The notes: generated by a model from the letters alone, not told the origin. A stretch of DNA of 64,000 nt from Ectothiorhodospiraceae bacterium (GCA_024234875.1 JACKNM010000003.1:240001-304000), one strand, 5' to 3'; shown: positions 24,302-34,285, counted from the first letter of the stretch. Made by a program: numbers and translations.

Positions 24302-24437
24302 GGCCGAGAGCTTGACGTCGCGCAGGGGGGGCTGCAACCTGCCGGCCGGTTCTCAGAACGGGGCCGCCCGAGACCTCGCGGTCGAGAAGTCGCCGCCGCG
24401 GACCTCGGCCACGCTCCGATACCCGCTCGAGCCAAGC

Positions 24438-26006
24438 ATGCCCAAGCACCTGCCGAAGCCATCCAGCGTGCCGGCGGCGCCATCCGCGACCGCCGCCCGC
24501 ATCGCCGCCATCGCCGTCCTCGCCGGTCTGGCGGGGATGCCCGCGGTGCACGCCGCGGGCTGGCTCGCGGATACGCGCAACGCCTGCGAGGTCTACAACC
24601 CGGGTGACGACGCGATCGAGGCGGTACGTTGGCTGGGGCCGTGCCGTGACGGCCGCGCCGAGGGCGAGGGCATCGCCCAGTGGCTGCGTGAGGGCCGCAC
24701 GGTGGCCGTCGACGTCGGGCGCTTCCGCCAGGGGCTCGCCGACGGCGTGGTCGTCTCGCTGCGTGAGAACGGCGAGCGGGTGGAGGGCGAGTACCGCGCC
24801 TGGGCCGGCGAGGGTCTGGTGCGATTCGGGTTCGACAACGGCGACGAGTACGCCGGTCAGTGGAGTGCGGGGGTGTTCGCGGGCCTCGGCGTGCTCGACT
24901 GGAAGTCCGGCGATCGCTACGCCGGTGAATGGGCATCCGGCGCCGCCACCGGCCACGGGCGCGTGGTCTACGCCGACCGCTCGCGCTACGAGGGTCTGGT
25001 GCTCGACGGCCGGCCGCACGGCCTCGGCTTGCTCGAGATCCGCGGTGGCTTCAGCTATCGGGGCGAGTGGAGCATGGGGCAGTTCGCCGGTAGCGGGGTC
25101 TACACCGCCGGGAGCGGCAGCCGCTTCGAGGGCGAGTTCGTCGACGGCAAGCGCCAGGGCGTCGGGGTCCACACCTGGTCCGACGGCGCGCGCTACGCCG
25201 GTGGGCTCGCCAAGGACGTCCAGGACGGCCACGGCGTCCACCAGTCGGCCGACGGCACGGTCTACGCCGGCCAGTACGAGAGTGGGCGCATCGAAGGGCT
25301 CGGTGAGCGCCGGTGGAAGAGCGGCGACGCCTACGCCGGCCAGTGGTCGGCCGACGCGATGCACGGTCTCGGTGTCTACGACTGGGCCGCCGACGGGCGC
25401 TACGAGGGCCAGCTCGCGCGGGGACGATTCTCCGGCCACGGCGTGCGCGAGTGGGGTAACGGCACGCGGTACGCCGGCGAGTGGGCGGACGACCAGCGCT
25501 CCGGGCTGGGGGTCAGCACCTGGGCCGACGGCAAGGAGATCGCCGGGCGCTTCTCCGGCGATCAGGCGCAGGCGGGCGAGACCGACAACGCCCGGGCCGC
25601 GGCCGAGGTCGCGGCGCGTACCGCCGAGCAGGCCCGCGAGCAGGCCGCCGCGGCAGCGCCGCAGGCGGCGGAGGCGCGGGCGATCGCCGAGCGTGCCGAC
25701 GGCGCCGCGCGTGCCGCGATCGACGCCGCCCAGCGCGGTCGCGAGGTCGCGGGCCGGGCCAGGGAGGCCGCGGAGTCGGCCGAGAATTCCGCGCGCGAGG
25801 CGGCCCAGGTCGGACGCCCGGTCGAGGCCTTGATCCGCGAGGTGCAGCGCGGGTTGAACGCCGCCGGTCACAAGGCGGGCCGGCCGGACGGCATCCTGGG
25901 GCCGCGGACCCTCGGTGCCCTCGACGACTACGTCGGCGGGATCGAGGCCTGGCCGGCCGAGGGCATGACCCTCGAGGCGCTGGTCGCCCGGATGAGCGGT
26001 GGCTGA
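24438..26006 (+). CDS. Exported MORN-repeat protein with C-terminal peptidoglycan-binding-like domain
   Basis: The 522-residue protein has a signal peptide (about 1-44, ending VHAAG). About 13 tandem MORN repeats follow (residues about 60-375; pattern YAGQW / G-hydrophobic-G). Next comes an Ala/Glu/Arg-rich helical stretch (about 378-465) that could form a coiled coil. The last domain resembles PG_binding_1 (about 468-510: VQRGLNAAGHKAGRPDGILG). It is thus predicted to be periplasmic and attached to the cell wall. The frame is open for over 1 kb upstream, but homology-like sequence begins only at the signal peptide. The downstream hydrolase start overlaps its stop by 8 nt. Confidence 0.85.
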   Translation: MPKHLPKPSSVPAAPSATAARIAAIAVLAGLAGMPAVHAAGWLADTRNACEVYNPGDDAIEAVRWLGPCRDGRAEGEGIAQWLREGRTVAVDVGRFRQGLADGVVVSLRENGERVEGEYRAWAGEGLVRFGFDNGDEYAGQWSAGVFAGLGVLDWKSGDRYAGEWASGAATGHGRVVYADRSRYEGLVLDGRPHGLGLLEIRGGFSYRGEWSMGQFAGSGVYTAGSGSRFEGEFVDGKRQGVGVHTWSDGARYAGGLAKDVQDGHGVHQSADGTVYAGQYESGRIEGLGERRWKSGDAYAGQWSADAMHGLGVYDWAADGRYEGQLARGRFSGHGVREWGNGTRYAGEWADDQRSGLGVSTWADGKEIAGRFSGDQAQAGETDNARAAAEVAARTAEQAREQAAAAAPQAAEARAIAERADGAARAAIDAAQRGREVAGRAREAAESAENSAREAAQVGRPVEALIREVQRGLNAAGHKAGRPDGILGPRTLGALDDYVGGIEAWPAEGMTLEALVARMSGG

Positions 26007-26760
26007 AGCCGACGAGCGCCCCGCCCCTGGGACGGTCGGTCGGCTCGACCGCGACGGACTGCGCATCGCCTATCGCTGGTTGGACGGCGACGGACCGGCC
26101 GTGGTGTTCTTGCCCGGCTACGCCTCCAACATGTCGGGTACCAAGGCCGTGCGCCTCGCGCACTGGTGTGCCGCCCGCGGCCGCGCCTTCCTGAGCTGCG
26201 ACTATCGGGGGCACGGGGACTCCGGCGGGCGCTTCGAGGACGGCACTCTCGGTGAGTGGATCGCCGATGCGCGCGCGGTGATCGAGACCGTCACCGCCGG
26301 CCGGTTGGTGCTCGTCGGCTCGAGCATGGGCGGCTGGATCATGTTGCGCCTGGCGATGGCGATGCCCGAGCGGGTGGCGGCGCTGGTCGGCGTCGCCGCC
26401 GCGCCCGACTTCACCGTCGACTACGCCGAGCGGCGCCTCGATGCCGCCGAGCGCGCGACGCTCGCGCGCGACGGCATCGTCTGGCGGCCTTCTCGGTACG
26501 GAGACGCCCTGCCGATCACCAGCCGCTTTCTCGCCGAGGCCTCGTCGCACCTGCTACCCGCCGGGGAGATCCCGGTCCGCGTTCCGGTGCGTCTGCTCCA
26601 CGGCATGCGCGACCCGGACGTGCCGTGGCAGGTGTCGTTGGACCTGGCCGGGCGGCTGGCCGGCGACGACGTCGAGTTGTGCCTGGTCAAGGACGGCGAG
26701 CACCGCATGTCGCGCCCGGCGGATCTCGCGCGCTTGGAAGGGTTGATCGAGAGTCTGTGA
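25999..26760 (+). CDS. Alpha/beta hydrolase (ABHD10-like esterase/thioesterase)
   Basis: The 253-residue alpha/beta hydrolase has an oxyanion-site region (FLPGYASNMSG), DYRGHGDSGG, the nucleophile elbow GSSMGG (S109), an acid in HGMRDPDVP (D205/D207) and the catalytic histidine in KDGEHRMS (H235). The arrangement resembles the ABHD10/mitochondrial thioesterase group. The start is GTG 25999, overlapping the MORN gene by 8 nt, which indicates translational coupling. The MFS transporter gene begins 7 nt after the stop, so MORN, hydrolase and transporter probably form one operon. Confidence 0.88.
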   Translation: MAEADERPAPGTVGRLDRDGLRIAYRWLDGDGPAVVFLPGYASNMSGTKAVRLAHWCAARGRAFLSCDYRGHGDSGGRFEDGTLGEWIADARAVIETVTAGRLVLVGSSMGGWIMLRLAMAMPERVAALVGVAAAPDFTVDYAERRLDAAERATLARDGIVWRPSRYGDALPITSRFLAEASSHLLPAGEIPVRVPVRLLHGMRDPDVPWQVSLDLAGRLAGDDVELCLVKDGEHRMSRPADLARLEGLIESL

Positions 26761-26767
26761 TCGCGCG

Positions 26768-28084
26768 ATGCCCGAATCCGGCGTCGAGCGGCGGAGTCGA
26801 CCCGTGAGAGAGCTGCTCGCCGCCCGCCGCTTCGCGCCCCTGTTCGCGACCCAGTTCCTCGGCGCGTTCAACGACAACGTGTTCAAGCAGGGGATCGTGA
26901 TCCTGGTGACCTTCGGCGGCGCCGGGGTCGCGCGCGCCGACAGCGCCTTCTACGTGACCCTGTGCGCAGGGGTCTTCATCGCGCCGTTCTTCCTGCTCTC
27001 GGGCATCGCCGGACGGTTCGCCGACCACTTCGAGAAGGCCTGGTTGATTCGTCGGGTGAAGCTCGCCGAGATCGTGATCATGACCCTCGGTGCGATCGGC
27101 TTCGTCACCGAGAGCTTGTGGCTGCTGCTGGTCGTCCTGTTCCTGATGGGGGCGCAGTCGACCGCATTCGGGCCGCTGAAGTACGCGATTCTCCCGCAGC
27201 ACCTGCGCACCGAGGAGCTCACCGCGGGCAATGGCCTGGTGCAGATGGCGACCTACGTCGCGATCCTCGTCGGCACCATGCTCGGCGGCTTCGCGATGGG
27301 ACTGCCCGAGCACGGCCCGGCCTGGATCTCGGCGACGGTGCTGGCGGTGGCGGTGCTCGGCTTCGTCGCCAGTCGCGCCATCCCGCCGGCGCCGCCGGCC
27401 GACCCCGATCTCGCGCTCCGCCTCGACCCGATTGCCACCACCCGCGACAGCATGGCGCACGCGCGTGAGGACCGGGCGGTCTTCGTCTGCGTGCTCGGCA
27501 TCTCGTGGTTCTGGTTCGTCGGGGCCACTTACTTCCAGCTCCTGCCGACCTACGCCCGCGACGCACTGGCCGGCGGCCCACGCGTGGTCACGTTGCTGCT
27601 GACCGCGTTCTCGGTCGGCATCGGCGCCGGCTCGCTCGCCTGCGACGCGCTCGGCCGCCGTCTCGGCGCGCGCGCGCTGGTGGTGGTCGGCGGCGTCGGG
27701 CTCTCGCTCCTCGGGCTGGCGCCGCTCGTGGTCGGTCCGCCGCTCGAGGTGCTCCCGCCGGGGCAGGAGCGCGGGCTGCTCGAGGTCGCCGGCGACCCGG
27801 CGGCGTGGCCGGTGCTCGGGGGCTTCCTCGCGCTCGCGGTCTCCGGCGGCCTGTTCGTGGTTCCGCTCTACGCGCGCATGCAGGCGTTGGCGCCGGTCGC
27901 GCAGCGGGCTCGCATCGTCGCCGCGAACAACGTGCTCAATGCCGCGCTGATGGTGGTCTCGGCCCTGATGACACTCGCCCTGTTGCGCGCGGGGCTCGGC
28001 CCGGCGGAGATCTTCGGGGTGGTCGCGGGGCTCGGTCTCGTCGTGGTCGCCCGACTCGCGCGCGCGTTCCCCGCGGGCGGCTGA
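26768..28084 (+). CDS. MFS transporter of the LplT (lysophospholipid) type
   Basis: The 438-residue membrane protein has about 12 hydrophobic segments and the N-terminal FATQFLGAFNDNVFKQG motif. That motif marks LplT and the transporter module of LplT-acyltransferase-AAS fusions. LplT flips lysophospholipids inward for re-acylation. The acyltransferase partner usually fused or adjacent is absent here. The start has a purine-rich region upstream and lies 7 nt after the hydrolase stop. An association between lipid recycling and the upstream esterase is plausible but inferred. Confidence 0.85.
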   Translation: MPESGVERRSRPVRELLAARRFAPLFATQFLGAFNDNVFKQGIVILVTFGGAGVARADSAFYVTLCAGVFIAPFFLLSGIAGRFADHFEKAWLIRRVKLAEIVIMTLGAIGFVTESLWLLLVVLFLMGAQSTAFGPLKYAILPQHLRTEELTAGNGLVQMATYVAILVGTMLGGFAMGLPEHGPAWISATVLAVAVLGFVASRAIPPAPPADPDLALRLDPIATTRDSMAHAREDRAVFVCVLGISWFWFVGATYFQLLPTYARDALAGGPRVVTLLLTAFSVGIGAGSLACDALGRRLGARALVVVGGVGLSLLGLAPLVVGPPLEVLPPGQERGLLEVAGDPAAWPVLGGFLALAVSGGLFVVPLYARMQALAPVAQRARIVAANNVLNAALMVVSALMTLALLRAGLGPAEIFGVVAGLGLVVVARLARAFPAGG

Positions 28085-28150
28085 TCGTCGCGCACCGCGG
28101 CGCGTTCCGTCTTCCGGCGGTGACCGTCCCGGCGCACAATGCGCCGAGCC

Positions 28151-30193
28151 ATGACCAACCCCGACGGCATCGCCTGCCGCACGCGCGAGGAGCTGCGAGC
28201 GCTGTGGTTCTGGACCGCCGTCGCCGGCGCGGTCTTCCTCGGCCTGCTGGCGGCGATGGTCGCCGCCCTGGTGACCGACGCCCCCGACGGTGTGGGCGAG
28301 CCGGTGGATTCCGCCGACGTCGTGGCGATGGCGGTGCTCGGCGCCGCCTGGCTCGCGCTGGTCGTCCACGCGGTGCGGCGTACCGTCGAGTGGCGCGCGT
28401 TGGGCGAGGCGCGGCTGGTGGTCGGTCCCCGTCGACCGACGCTCGGCGAGACGCTGGTCGCCCGCGTTCGGTTCGAGCGCGCGCCCGCCCGCATCGGCGA
28501 CGCGCGCGCCGAGCTCACCTGCGTCGAGACCTGGACCGAGGGTCACGGCAAGAAGCGCACCGAGCGGCGTGAGGTGCGGTGGCGGGGTGAGGCCAGGCCG
28601 CCGGTCCCGGGTACGCTGGAGTTCCGTTTCGACTTGCCGGCCGCGATCCCCACCGGCGGGCATTTCGCTCACTCGGTGCACTGGTGGCTCGCGGTGCGCG
28701 GTGGCGGCAGCCAGCGCTTCCGACGCCGATTCCGCCTGCTGGACGCGGCCGACGAGCGCCTCGCGCCGGCCGCGACCGCGGTCACCCGGCGTCGCCGGCC
28801 GAGCGGTCCGGACCGTCTGTTCAACGCACTGGTCGCGTTCTTCGGCGCGCTTTGCGTGCTCGCGCTCGCCGCCATCGGGTGGTGGCTGGTGGGGGAGTGG
28901 CGCGAGAGCGAGTCGGTCGCCACGCCGGAGGTCGAGCTCGTGCTCGATGCCCCGGTGGCGCTGTCAGAGGCGGACGGCGAGGCCGCACTCGATCGCGGCG
29001 ACGAGCCGTTCGCGGTCGAGGTCGACCTCTCCGTGCCGGTGCGGCTCGGTCGCCTGCGTCGTATCGCCGACGAGCCGCTGGTCGGCGAGGCCACCGGGGT
29101 CGTCGAGTGGTCGGGGCGCCGGGTCGAGGTGGCGATCGAGGCGTTCACCGCGGTGCGCGCCGGCTGTGACGGCGCCTGCCCGCCCATCCGCGCAGCGCGC
29201 GTCGAGCTCATGCGCTGGTCGGAGGACGACACCGAGACCCAGCACGGCGTGGTGCTCGCGCGGAGCGACCCGCTCGAGCTCGATGTGGCGCCGGTCGACG
29301 GCGAGGCGGTCGAGCTGCCGGCACATCGCTTCGCCATGCGACTCGCGCGCGTCGAGGATCCGCGCCGTGCGGCGCTGCTCCTGGTGATCGAGAGCGACGA
29401 CCGCGAGACCACCCTCGGCACCCGCTTCGGCGGCGCCGCGCACTGGGTCGGCCTCGATCGCAGTCCGGGCGATCCGGCGGCCTGCCAGCGCCTGCAGGGC
29501 GTCGTCGCGGCGCTCGATCATTTCTGCCACGACCGCTTCGTCGCGCTGCTCGCGGGAGTCGAGTCGGAGGCGGCGCGCCGGCGCCTCGCCTTCCTCGCCA
29601 CCCGGCGCGGCAACGCCGACGCGCTCCAGGCGCTGATCGCCGCCGGCGTTGCGGTCGACGTCACCAACGCGCGCGGCTACACCCCGTTGATGGAGAGTGC
29701 CTTCGCCGACCTCCCGGACCTGGTCGAGTTGCTCATCGCGGCCGGGGCCGACCCGCGCTTCCAGGCTCGACGGTCGTCGGACGCGGCGTCGGAGACGGCG
29801 CTCGGCGCGGGCATCGTCGGCGGCTCGCTCGACAGTGTGGAGATCCTCCTCGCGGCCGGCGCCGATCCCACCACCAGTCACGACGACACCCCGCTGCTGC
29901 ACCTGGCGGCCATCTACGACCTGCCCGATGCCATCGACCCGCTCGCCGCGCGCGGCGCCCCGGTCGACGCCCGCGCCGGTTGGGGTGATCGACCGACGGC
30001 ACTGATGGTGGCGGCGGGGGTCGGCAACCTCACGGCGCTCGAGCGCCTGCTCGGGCGTGGCGCCGACCTGGCGGCGAGGGACGACGCCGGCCACACCGCC
30101 CGCGATTACGCCGCCACGCACGGGCGGCGGGTGACGCTGGAGCGACTTCGCGACGCGCCGGGTGCCTGCCCGCTCACCGGTTGTGGCCAATGA
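28151..30193 (+). CDS. Membrane protein with C-terminal ankyrin repeats
   Basis: The 680-residue protein (from ATG 28151; ATG 28139 is an alternative) has two N-terminal hydrophobic segments (about 16-42 and 58-76) and a soluble beta-rich region. A third transmembrane segment lies near 215-235 (ALVAFFGALCVLALAAIGWW). A long extracytoplasmic-like domain follows, then about five ankyrin repeats at the C-terminus (about 480-660; RGYTPLMESAF, DTPLLHLAAIY, PTALMVAAGVGNLTALERLL). Ankyrin repeats mediate protein binding. No target is evident. It follows the LplT-like gene by 66 nt. Confidence 0.8.
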   Translation: MTNPDGIACRTREELRALWFWTAVAGAVFLGLLAAMVAALVTDAPDGVGEPVDSADVVAMAVLGAAWLALVVHAVRRTVEWRALGEARLVVGPRRPTLGETLVARVRFERAPARIGDARAELTCVETWTEGHGKKRTERREVRWRGEARPPVPGTLEFRFDLPAAIPTGGHFAHSVHWWLAVRGGGSQRFRRRFRLLDAADERLAPAATAVTRRRRPSGPDRLFNALVAFFGALCVLALAAIGWWLVGEWRESESVATPEVELVLDAPVALSEADGEAALDRGDEPFAVEVDLSVPVRLGRLRRIADEPLVGEATGVVEWSGRRVEVAIEAFTAVRAGCDGACPPIRAARVELMRWSEDDTETQHGVVLARSDPLELDVAPVDGEAVELPAHRFAMRLARVEDPRRAALLLVIESDDRETTLGTRFGGAAHWVGLDRSPGDPAACQRLQGVVAALDHFCHDRFVALLAGVESEAARRRLAFLATRRGNADALQALIAAGVAVDVTNARGYTPLMESAFADLPDLVELLIAAGADPRFQARRSSDAASETALGAGIVGGSLDSVEILLAAGADPTTSHDDTPLLHLAAIYDLPDAIDPLAARGAPVDARAGWGDRPTALMVAAGVGNLTALERLLGRGADLAARDDAGHTARDYAATHGRRVTLERLRDAPGACPLTGCGQ

Positions 30194-30258
30194 GGCACGC
30201 GCGGCACACCGGCCTGCCGTCGCGTCGGCGCGACTCGGGCCTCTGTTAGACTGCGCGC

Positions 30259-31239
30259 ATGTCGCCGACGCGTCCGTTGCTCGCCCTGCTCGCATCGGGT
30301 CGCGCGCTGCCCGGCGATGCGATCTGCGCCCGGCTCGGAATCGACCGTCCCGCGCTCGGCGACGCGGTGCAGGTGCTCCGTGGCCTGGGCGTCGAGCTGA
30401 ACGAGGACGGCGCTGGCGGCCTGGGTCTGCCAGGGCCGCTCGAGCTCCTCGACGCGGAACGGATCCGCGCTGCCCTCGCCCCGCGCTCGCGGGCGGCGTT
30501 GCGCGGGCTCGACGTCCATCTCGCCATCGACTCGACCAACCGCGACCTGCTCGACCGCGCGCCCACCCTGCCGGCGCCGTGGGCGGTGCTGGCCGAGGTG
30601 CAGACCGCCGGGCGTGGCCGTCGCGGACGACGCTGGCGCACCCCGATCGCGAGTGGGCTCGCGCTGTCGGTGCTGGTCCGTCTCCGCCGCCCGCCCGGTG
30701 GGCCGCAGGCGTTCGCGCTGGTGATGTCGCTCGCGGTCGCCGAGGCCCTGGAGACGCTCGGTCTGCCCGACGTCGGGCTCAAGTGGCCGAACGACATCGT
30801 CTGGGGTGGGGCAAAGCTGGGCGGCCTGCTGGCGGAGGCGAGCTGGCGCGGAGAGGAGTGCGCGGCGGTCGCCGGGATCGGCCTCAACGTCGCCCTTCCG
30901 CCCGATGACGGCCGCCACATCGACCAGCCCTGGACCGATCTGCGCACCGCCTTCGCCGGGCGCGGCGCGGCGCCGGGGCGTGACGCGCTGGCCGCGCGGG
31001 TGATCGATCACGTGCTCGACGCCGTGCCGCGATTCGAGGCCGGCGGCTTCGAGCCGTTTCGCCCCGCCTTCGAGGCGCGGAGCACCGTCAGCGGGCGGCG
31101 CGTCCGGGTGCTGCGCGAGGGCGACGTGCTGGATGGCCGCGCGGTGGGGGTCGACGCCGACGGCGCGTTGCTCGTCGACACCGGTGGCGAGGTCGCGCGC
31201 TGTCTCGCCGGCGACGTCTCGGTGCGGGCGGTTCCGTGA
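30259..31239 (+). CDS. birA: Biotin-[acetyl-CoA-carboxylase] ligase / biotin repressor
   Basis: The 326-residue protein has an N-terminal winged-helix-like region (about 1-65). The biotin protein ligase domain contains QTAGRGRRGRRW (biotinyl-AMP binding), LKWPNDIVWGGAKLGGLL, and a C-terminal SH3-like cap (VSGRRVRVLREGDVLDGRA). It activates biotin and attaches it to carboxylase carrier proteins; with the N-terminal domain it may also repress biotin genes. It overlaps coaX by 4 nt (GTGA), a common gammaproteobacterial order. Confidence 0.95.
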   Translation: MSPTRPLLALLASGRALPGDAICARLGIDRPALGDAVQVLRGLGVELNEDGAGGLGLPGPLELLDAERIRAALAPRSRAALRGLDVHLAIDSTNRDLLDRAPTLPAPWAVLAEVQTAGRGRRGRRWRTPIASGLALSVLVRLRRPPGGPQAFALVMSLAVAEALETLGLPDVGLKWPNDIVWGGAKLGGLLAEASWRGEECAAVAGIGLNVALPPDDGRHIDQPWTDLRTAFAGRGAAPGRDALAARVIDHVLDAVPRFEAGGFEPFRPAFEARSTVSGRRVRVLREGDVLDGRAVGVDADGALLVDTGGEVARCLAGDVSVRAVP

Positions 31240-32002
31240 GCGCGGCGGTGGGGATGTCGACGCTGCTGCTCGACGTCGGCAACACGCGGCTGAAGTGGGC
31301 GTGGCTCGATCCGGGCGGCGACCCTGTCGACCACGGCGCCTCCGCGCGCGATGCGCCATCGCTCGCCGACACGTTGCGCGACACCATCGCCACCCGCGAG
31401 TGCCCGACGCGAGTGGTCGGCTGCTGCGTGCGGCGGGTCGAGGTCGAGGCCGAGATCGCGGCGTGGGTGCGCGTGCACTGCGCGGTCGAGGTCGAGTGGA
31501 TGCCGTCGCGGGCGAGCGGGTGGGGGGTGTCGAGCGCCTACGCCGAGCCGACCACGCTCGGCGCCGACCGCTGGGCCAAGCTGGTCGCCGCGCGCGCGCT
31601 GGCGCCCGCCGGCGCGTGCATCGTCGACTGCGGGACCGCGATCACGGTCGATGCCCTGGCCGCGGACGGCCGCCACCTCGGCGGCGCCATCTTGCCGGGT
31701 GTCGATCTCATGCGTCGCTCGCTCGCGACCAGCACCGCCCGCATCGGGCAGTGGGACGGGCAACCGGTCGAGCCGCTCGGCCGGAGCACCCGTGACGCGG
31801 TGCTGGCCGGCACCACCCAGGCCGCGGTCGGGGCCGTCGACCGCCTGTATCGAGCGGTCGTCGAGCAGACCGGAGCCGGCGTCGCCTACCTGGTGACCGG
31901 CGGCGGCGCAGCGGCGATGTGCGAGCTCCTGGACCCGGTGCCCGAGCTCTGTCCGGATCTGGTGCTGCGCGGCGTCGCACGCATGGCTCGTGAGGCGCCG
32001 TG

Positions 32003-32003
<1 letters not shown>
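31236..32003 (+). CDS. coaX: Type III pantothenate kinase
   Basis: The 255-residue protein has the ASKHA-fold signatures of CoaX: LLLDVGNTRLKWAWL, LGADRWAKLVAAR and CIVDCGTAITVDAL, with VTGGGAAAMCELL near the C-terminus. It performs the first step of coenzyme A synthesis, phosphorylation of pantothenate. The GTG at 31236 overlaps the birA stop as GTGA; ATG 31254 is an internal alternative. Coenzyme A supply fits with the acetyl-CoA-using storage genes nearby but is a general need. Confidence 0.95.
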
Positions 32004-32901
<898 letters not shown>

Positions 32902-33233
32902 CCCCCCATCGCTCAGCCACACGCCGGTTCCGGGTTTCGCTCGCGCTGCAGCCGGGTCGCGCGTTGCCCGATGCGTCGCGGCGCCGCCGTCACCCGTAGC
33001 CCGGGCGGAGCGTCAGCGCAGCCCGGGACGCCACGGCAAGCTGTGACGCCGTTCCCGGGTTTCGCCTTCGCCCGCCCGGATCACCGGCTGCGCGGTGGCC
33101 CGGGCGCGGCGCACGGTCGTACCATCGGGCAGGTCGCCCGGTGCGCGAACCGGGCAGGGATCGCGTCGGTGTGCGCGCACGCCGGGCGAAGGGTGGGACG
33201 TGTGTTAGCCCGAACGCGGGCGGGGGATTCTCG
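32902..33233. other. Intergenic region between tRNA-Thr and the peptide gene
   Basis: These 332 nt contain a cluster of REP-like elements (32930-33079) and then 150 nt of GC-rich sequence leading to a GGGGGA ribosome-binding site for the small peptide gene. In many gammaproteobacteria tuf would follow the tRNA; here it does not. No clear promoter hexamers were found. Confidence 0.6.
32930..33079. repeat. REP/BIME-like cluster of three alternating palindromic units
   Basis: Three related units of about 26-32 bp occur in alternating orientation. 32930-32957 begins CCGGGTTTCGCTCG and ends CAGCCGGGT. 32996-33027 begins GTAGCCCGGGCGGAGCG and ends GCGCAGCCCGGGA. 33054-33079 begins CCCGGGTTTCGCC and ends CCGCCCGG. 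The middle unit matches the common REP form GTAGCCCGGGYGGAGCG...CCCGGG, and the outer two read as its reverse complement. The arrangement is like a bacterial interspersed mosaic element. Confidence 0.65.
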
Positions 33234-33422
33234 ATGACCAGGCCGACTCGACCGACCGAGACCGCGCCGGAGTTGACGCCCGACGACCTGGACCACGTGG
33301 TCGGAGGCGCTGGCGCCGACCTCCTGGGCACCAAGGCGGGTGTGCAGGAGGAGAGGAGCAAGCGCAGCACCTCGACGCTGCTGTCGGCGCAGGAAGAGAA
33401 GAAGAAGCGCGGGCTCGAATGA
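33234..33422 (+). CDS. Putative ribosomally made peptide precursor with double-glycine leader
   Basis: The 62-residue peptide starts after GGGGGA. The N-terminal part carries ELTPDDLDHVVGG (residues 13-25), which resembles the double-glycine leader of bacteriocin-type precursors. The following 37 residues are highly polar. They contain two copies of T-x4-Q-E-E-[R/K]-x-K (T33-K43 and T48-K58), spaced 15 residues apart. Clustered Thr/Ser/Lys facing Glu pairs is the pattern expected of substrates whose side chains are cross-linked by ATP-grasp ligases. The stop overlaps the start of such a ligase gene (ATGA at 33419-33422). No family name is known to me; the precursor role is inference. Confidence 0.7.
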   Translation: MTRPTRPTETAPELTPDDLDHVVGGAGADLLGTKAGVQEERSKRSTSTLLSAQEEKKKRGLE

Positions 33423-34285
33423 CCCGGCGGCCGGTGGACGGCCCGAGCCTGCTCTGCATCACGCGCCCCGAGCTCGAGACGACGAATCGGCTCCTCGCGG
33501 AGGCCTGCGACCGACTGGGGGTCGGCTTCGCCACGGTGGTGGCGGGTCAGGCGACCAGCGGCGACTTCTCGACGTGGCGCGACGGTCGATTGCTCTACCG
33601 CGCGGCCACCGACGAGGGCTCGCTTTGCCTCGAGCGGTTGCTGGTCGGGCCCGATGTGGCCTGCCTCCACGACCCGCACTTCCCCTGTGCCGATCCGGCC
33701 GCGCGGCTCTTTCGGGCCGGTCTGCCGATGCCCCGCCGGGTGTTCGTTCCGGCGCGCGACCACGAGCGGCTCGAGGCGCAGGCTGCGTGGCTCGGCGGGT
33801 TTCCGGTGGTCGTGAAGCGACCCGGCGCCGAGGGTGGCCGAGGGGTCTCCCTCGTCGGGAGCATCGACGCGCTGGTGCGCGAGGTGCTCGCCGCGCCGCC
33901 CGGGGTCGCGATCGAGGCCTTCGTGCCGCATGCGAGAAGCTACCGTCTGTTCGTGGCCGGCGGCCGTGTCCTCGCCACCACCGCGGCGACGCCCGGGCCT
34001 GGGGACTTCCGCACCAACGCCCCGTCGTCACGCAGCCTCGGCGCCGCCGTCGCGCCGCATGGCGCCGAGCACATCGCGGTGCAGGCGGCCGCCGCGCTCG
34101 CGGTCGACGTCGCGGGTGTCGACCTGATGGAGTCGACCGACGGCACGCTCCTCCTCACGGAGGCGAACTTCCCCTGCTACTTCGCCGATCAGCAGGCGGA
34201 GACGGGCGTCGATCTCGCCGGGGCGATCGTCCGCTGCCTCGCTCGGAAGCTCGGCGCGCAATCGTCACCTTTCGCGTCCGCCTGA
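33419..34285 (+). CDS. ATP-grasp ligase (RimK/glutathione synthetase-like), coupled to the peptide gene
   Basis: The 288-residue protein has ATP-grasp landmarks: the ATP-binding lysine in FPVVVKRPG (K133), the glycine-rich loop AEGGRGVSL (137-145), and Arg in SYRLFVAGGRVL. The metal-binding residues are in VAGVDLMES (D235) and TEANFPCYF (E248, N250). Such enzymes activate a carboxylate as acyl phosphate and join it to an amine, thiol or hydroxyl. Its start codon overlaps the stop of the 62-residue peptide gene. This makes peptide side-chain ligation (graspetide-like ester or amide rings) the leading hypothesis. A RimK-like amino-acid ligase is the alternative. Confidence 0.85.
   Translation: MTRRPVDGPSLLCITRPELETTNRLLAEACDRLGVGFATVVAGQATSGDFSTWRDGRLLYRAATDEGSLCLERLLVGPDVACLHDPHFPCADPAARLFRAGLPMPRRVFVPARDHERLEAQAAWLGGFPVVVKRPGAEGGRGVSLVGSIDALVREVLAAPPGVAIEAFVPHARSYRLFVAGGRVLATTAATPGPGDFRTNAPSSRSLGAAVAPHGAEHIAVQAAAALAVDVAGVDLMESTDGTLLLTEANFPCYFADQQAETGVDLAGAIVRCLARKLGAQSSPFASA

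Noticed and set aside
22915..24936. Upstream extension of the methyltransferase frame to over 950 codons
   Set aside because: The extension is antisense shadow of the nucleotidyltransferase and MORN region with Arg/Pro-rich noise. A strong ribosome-binding site supports the start at 22914.
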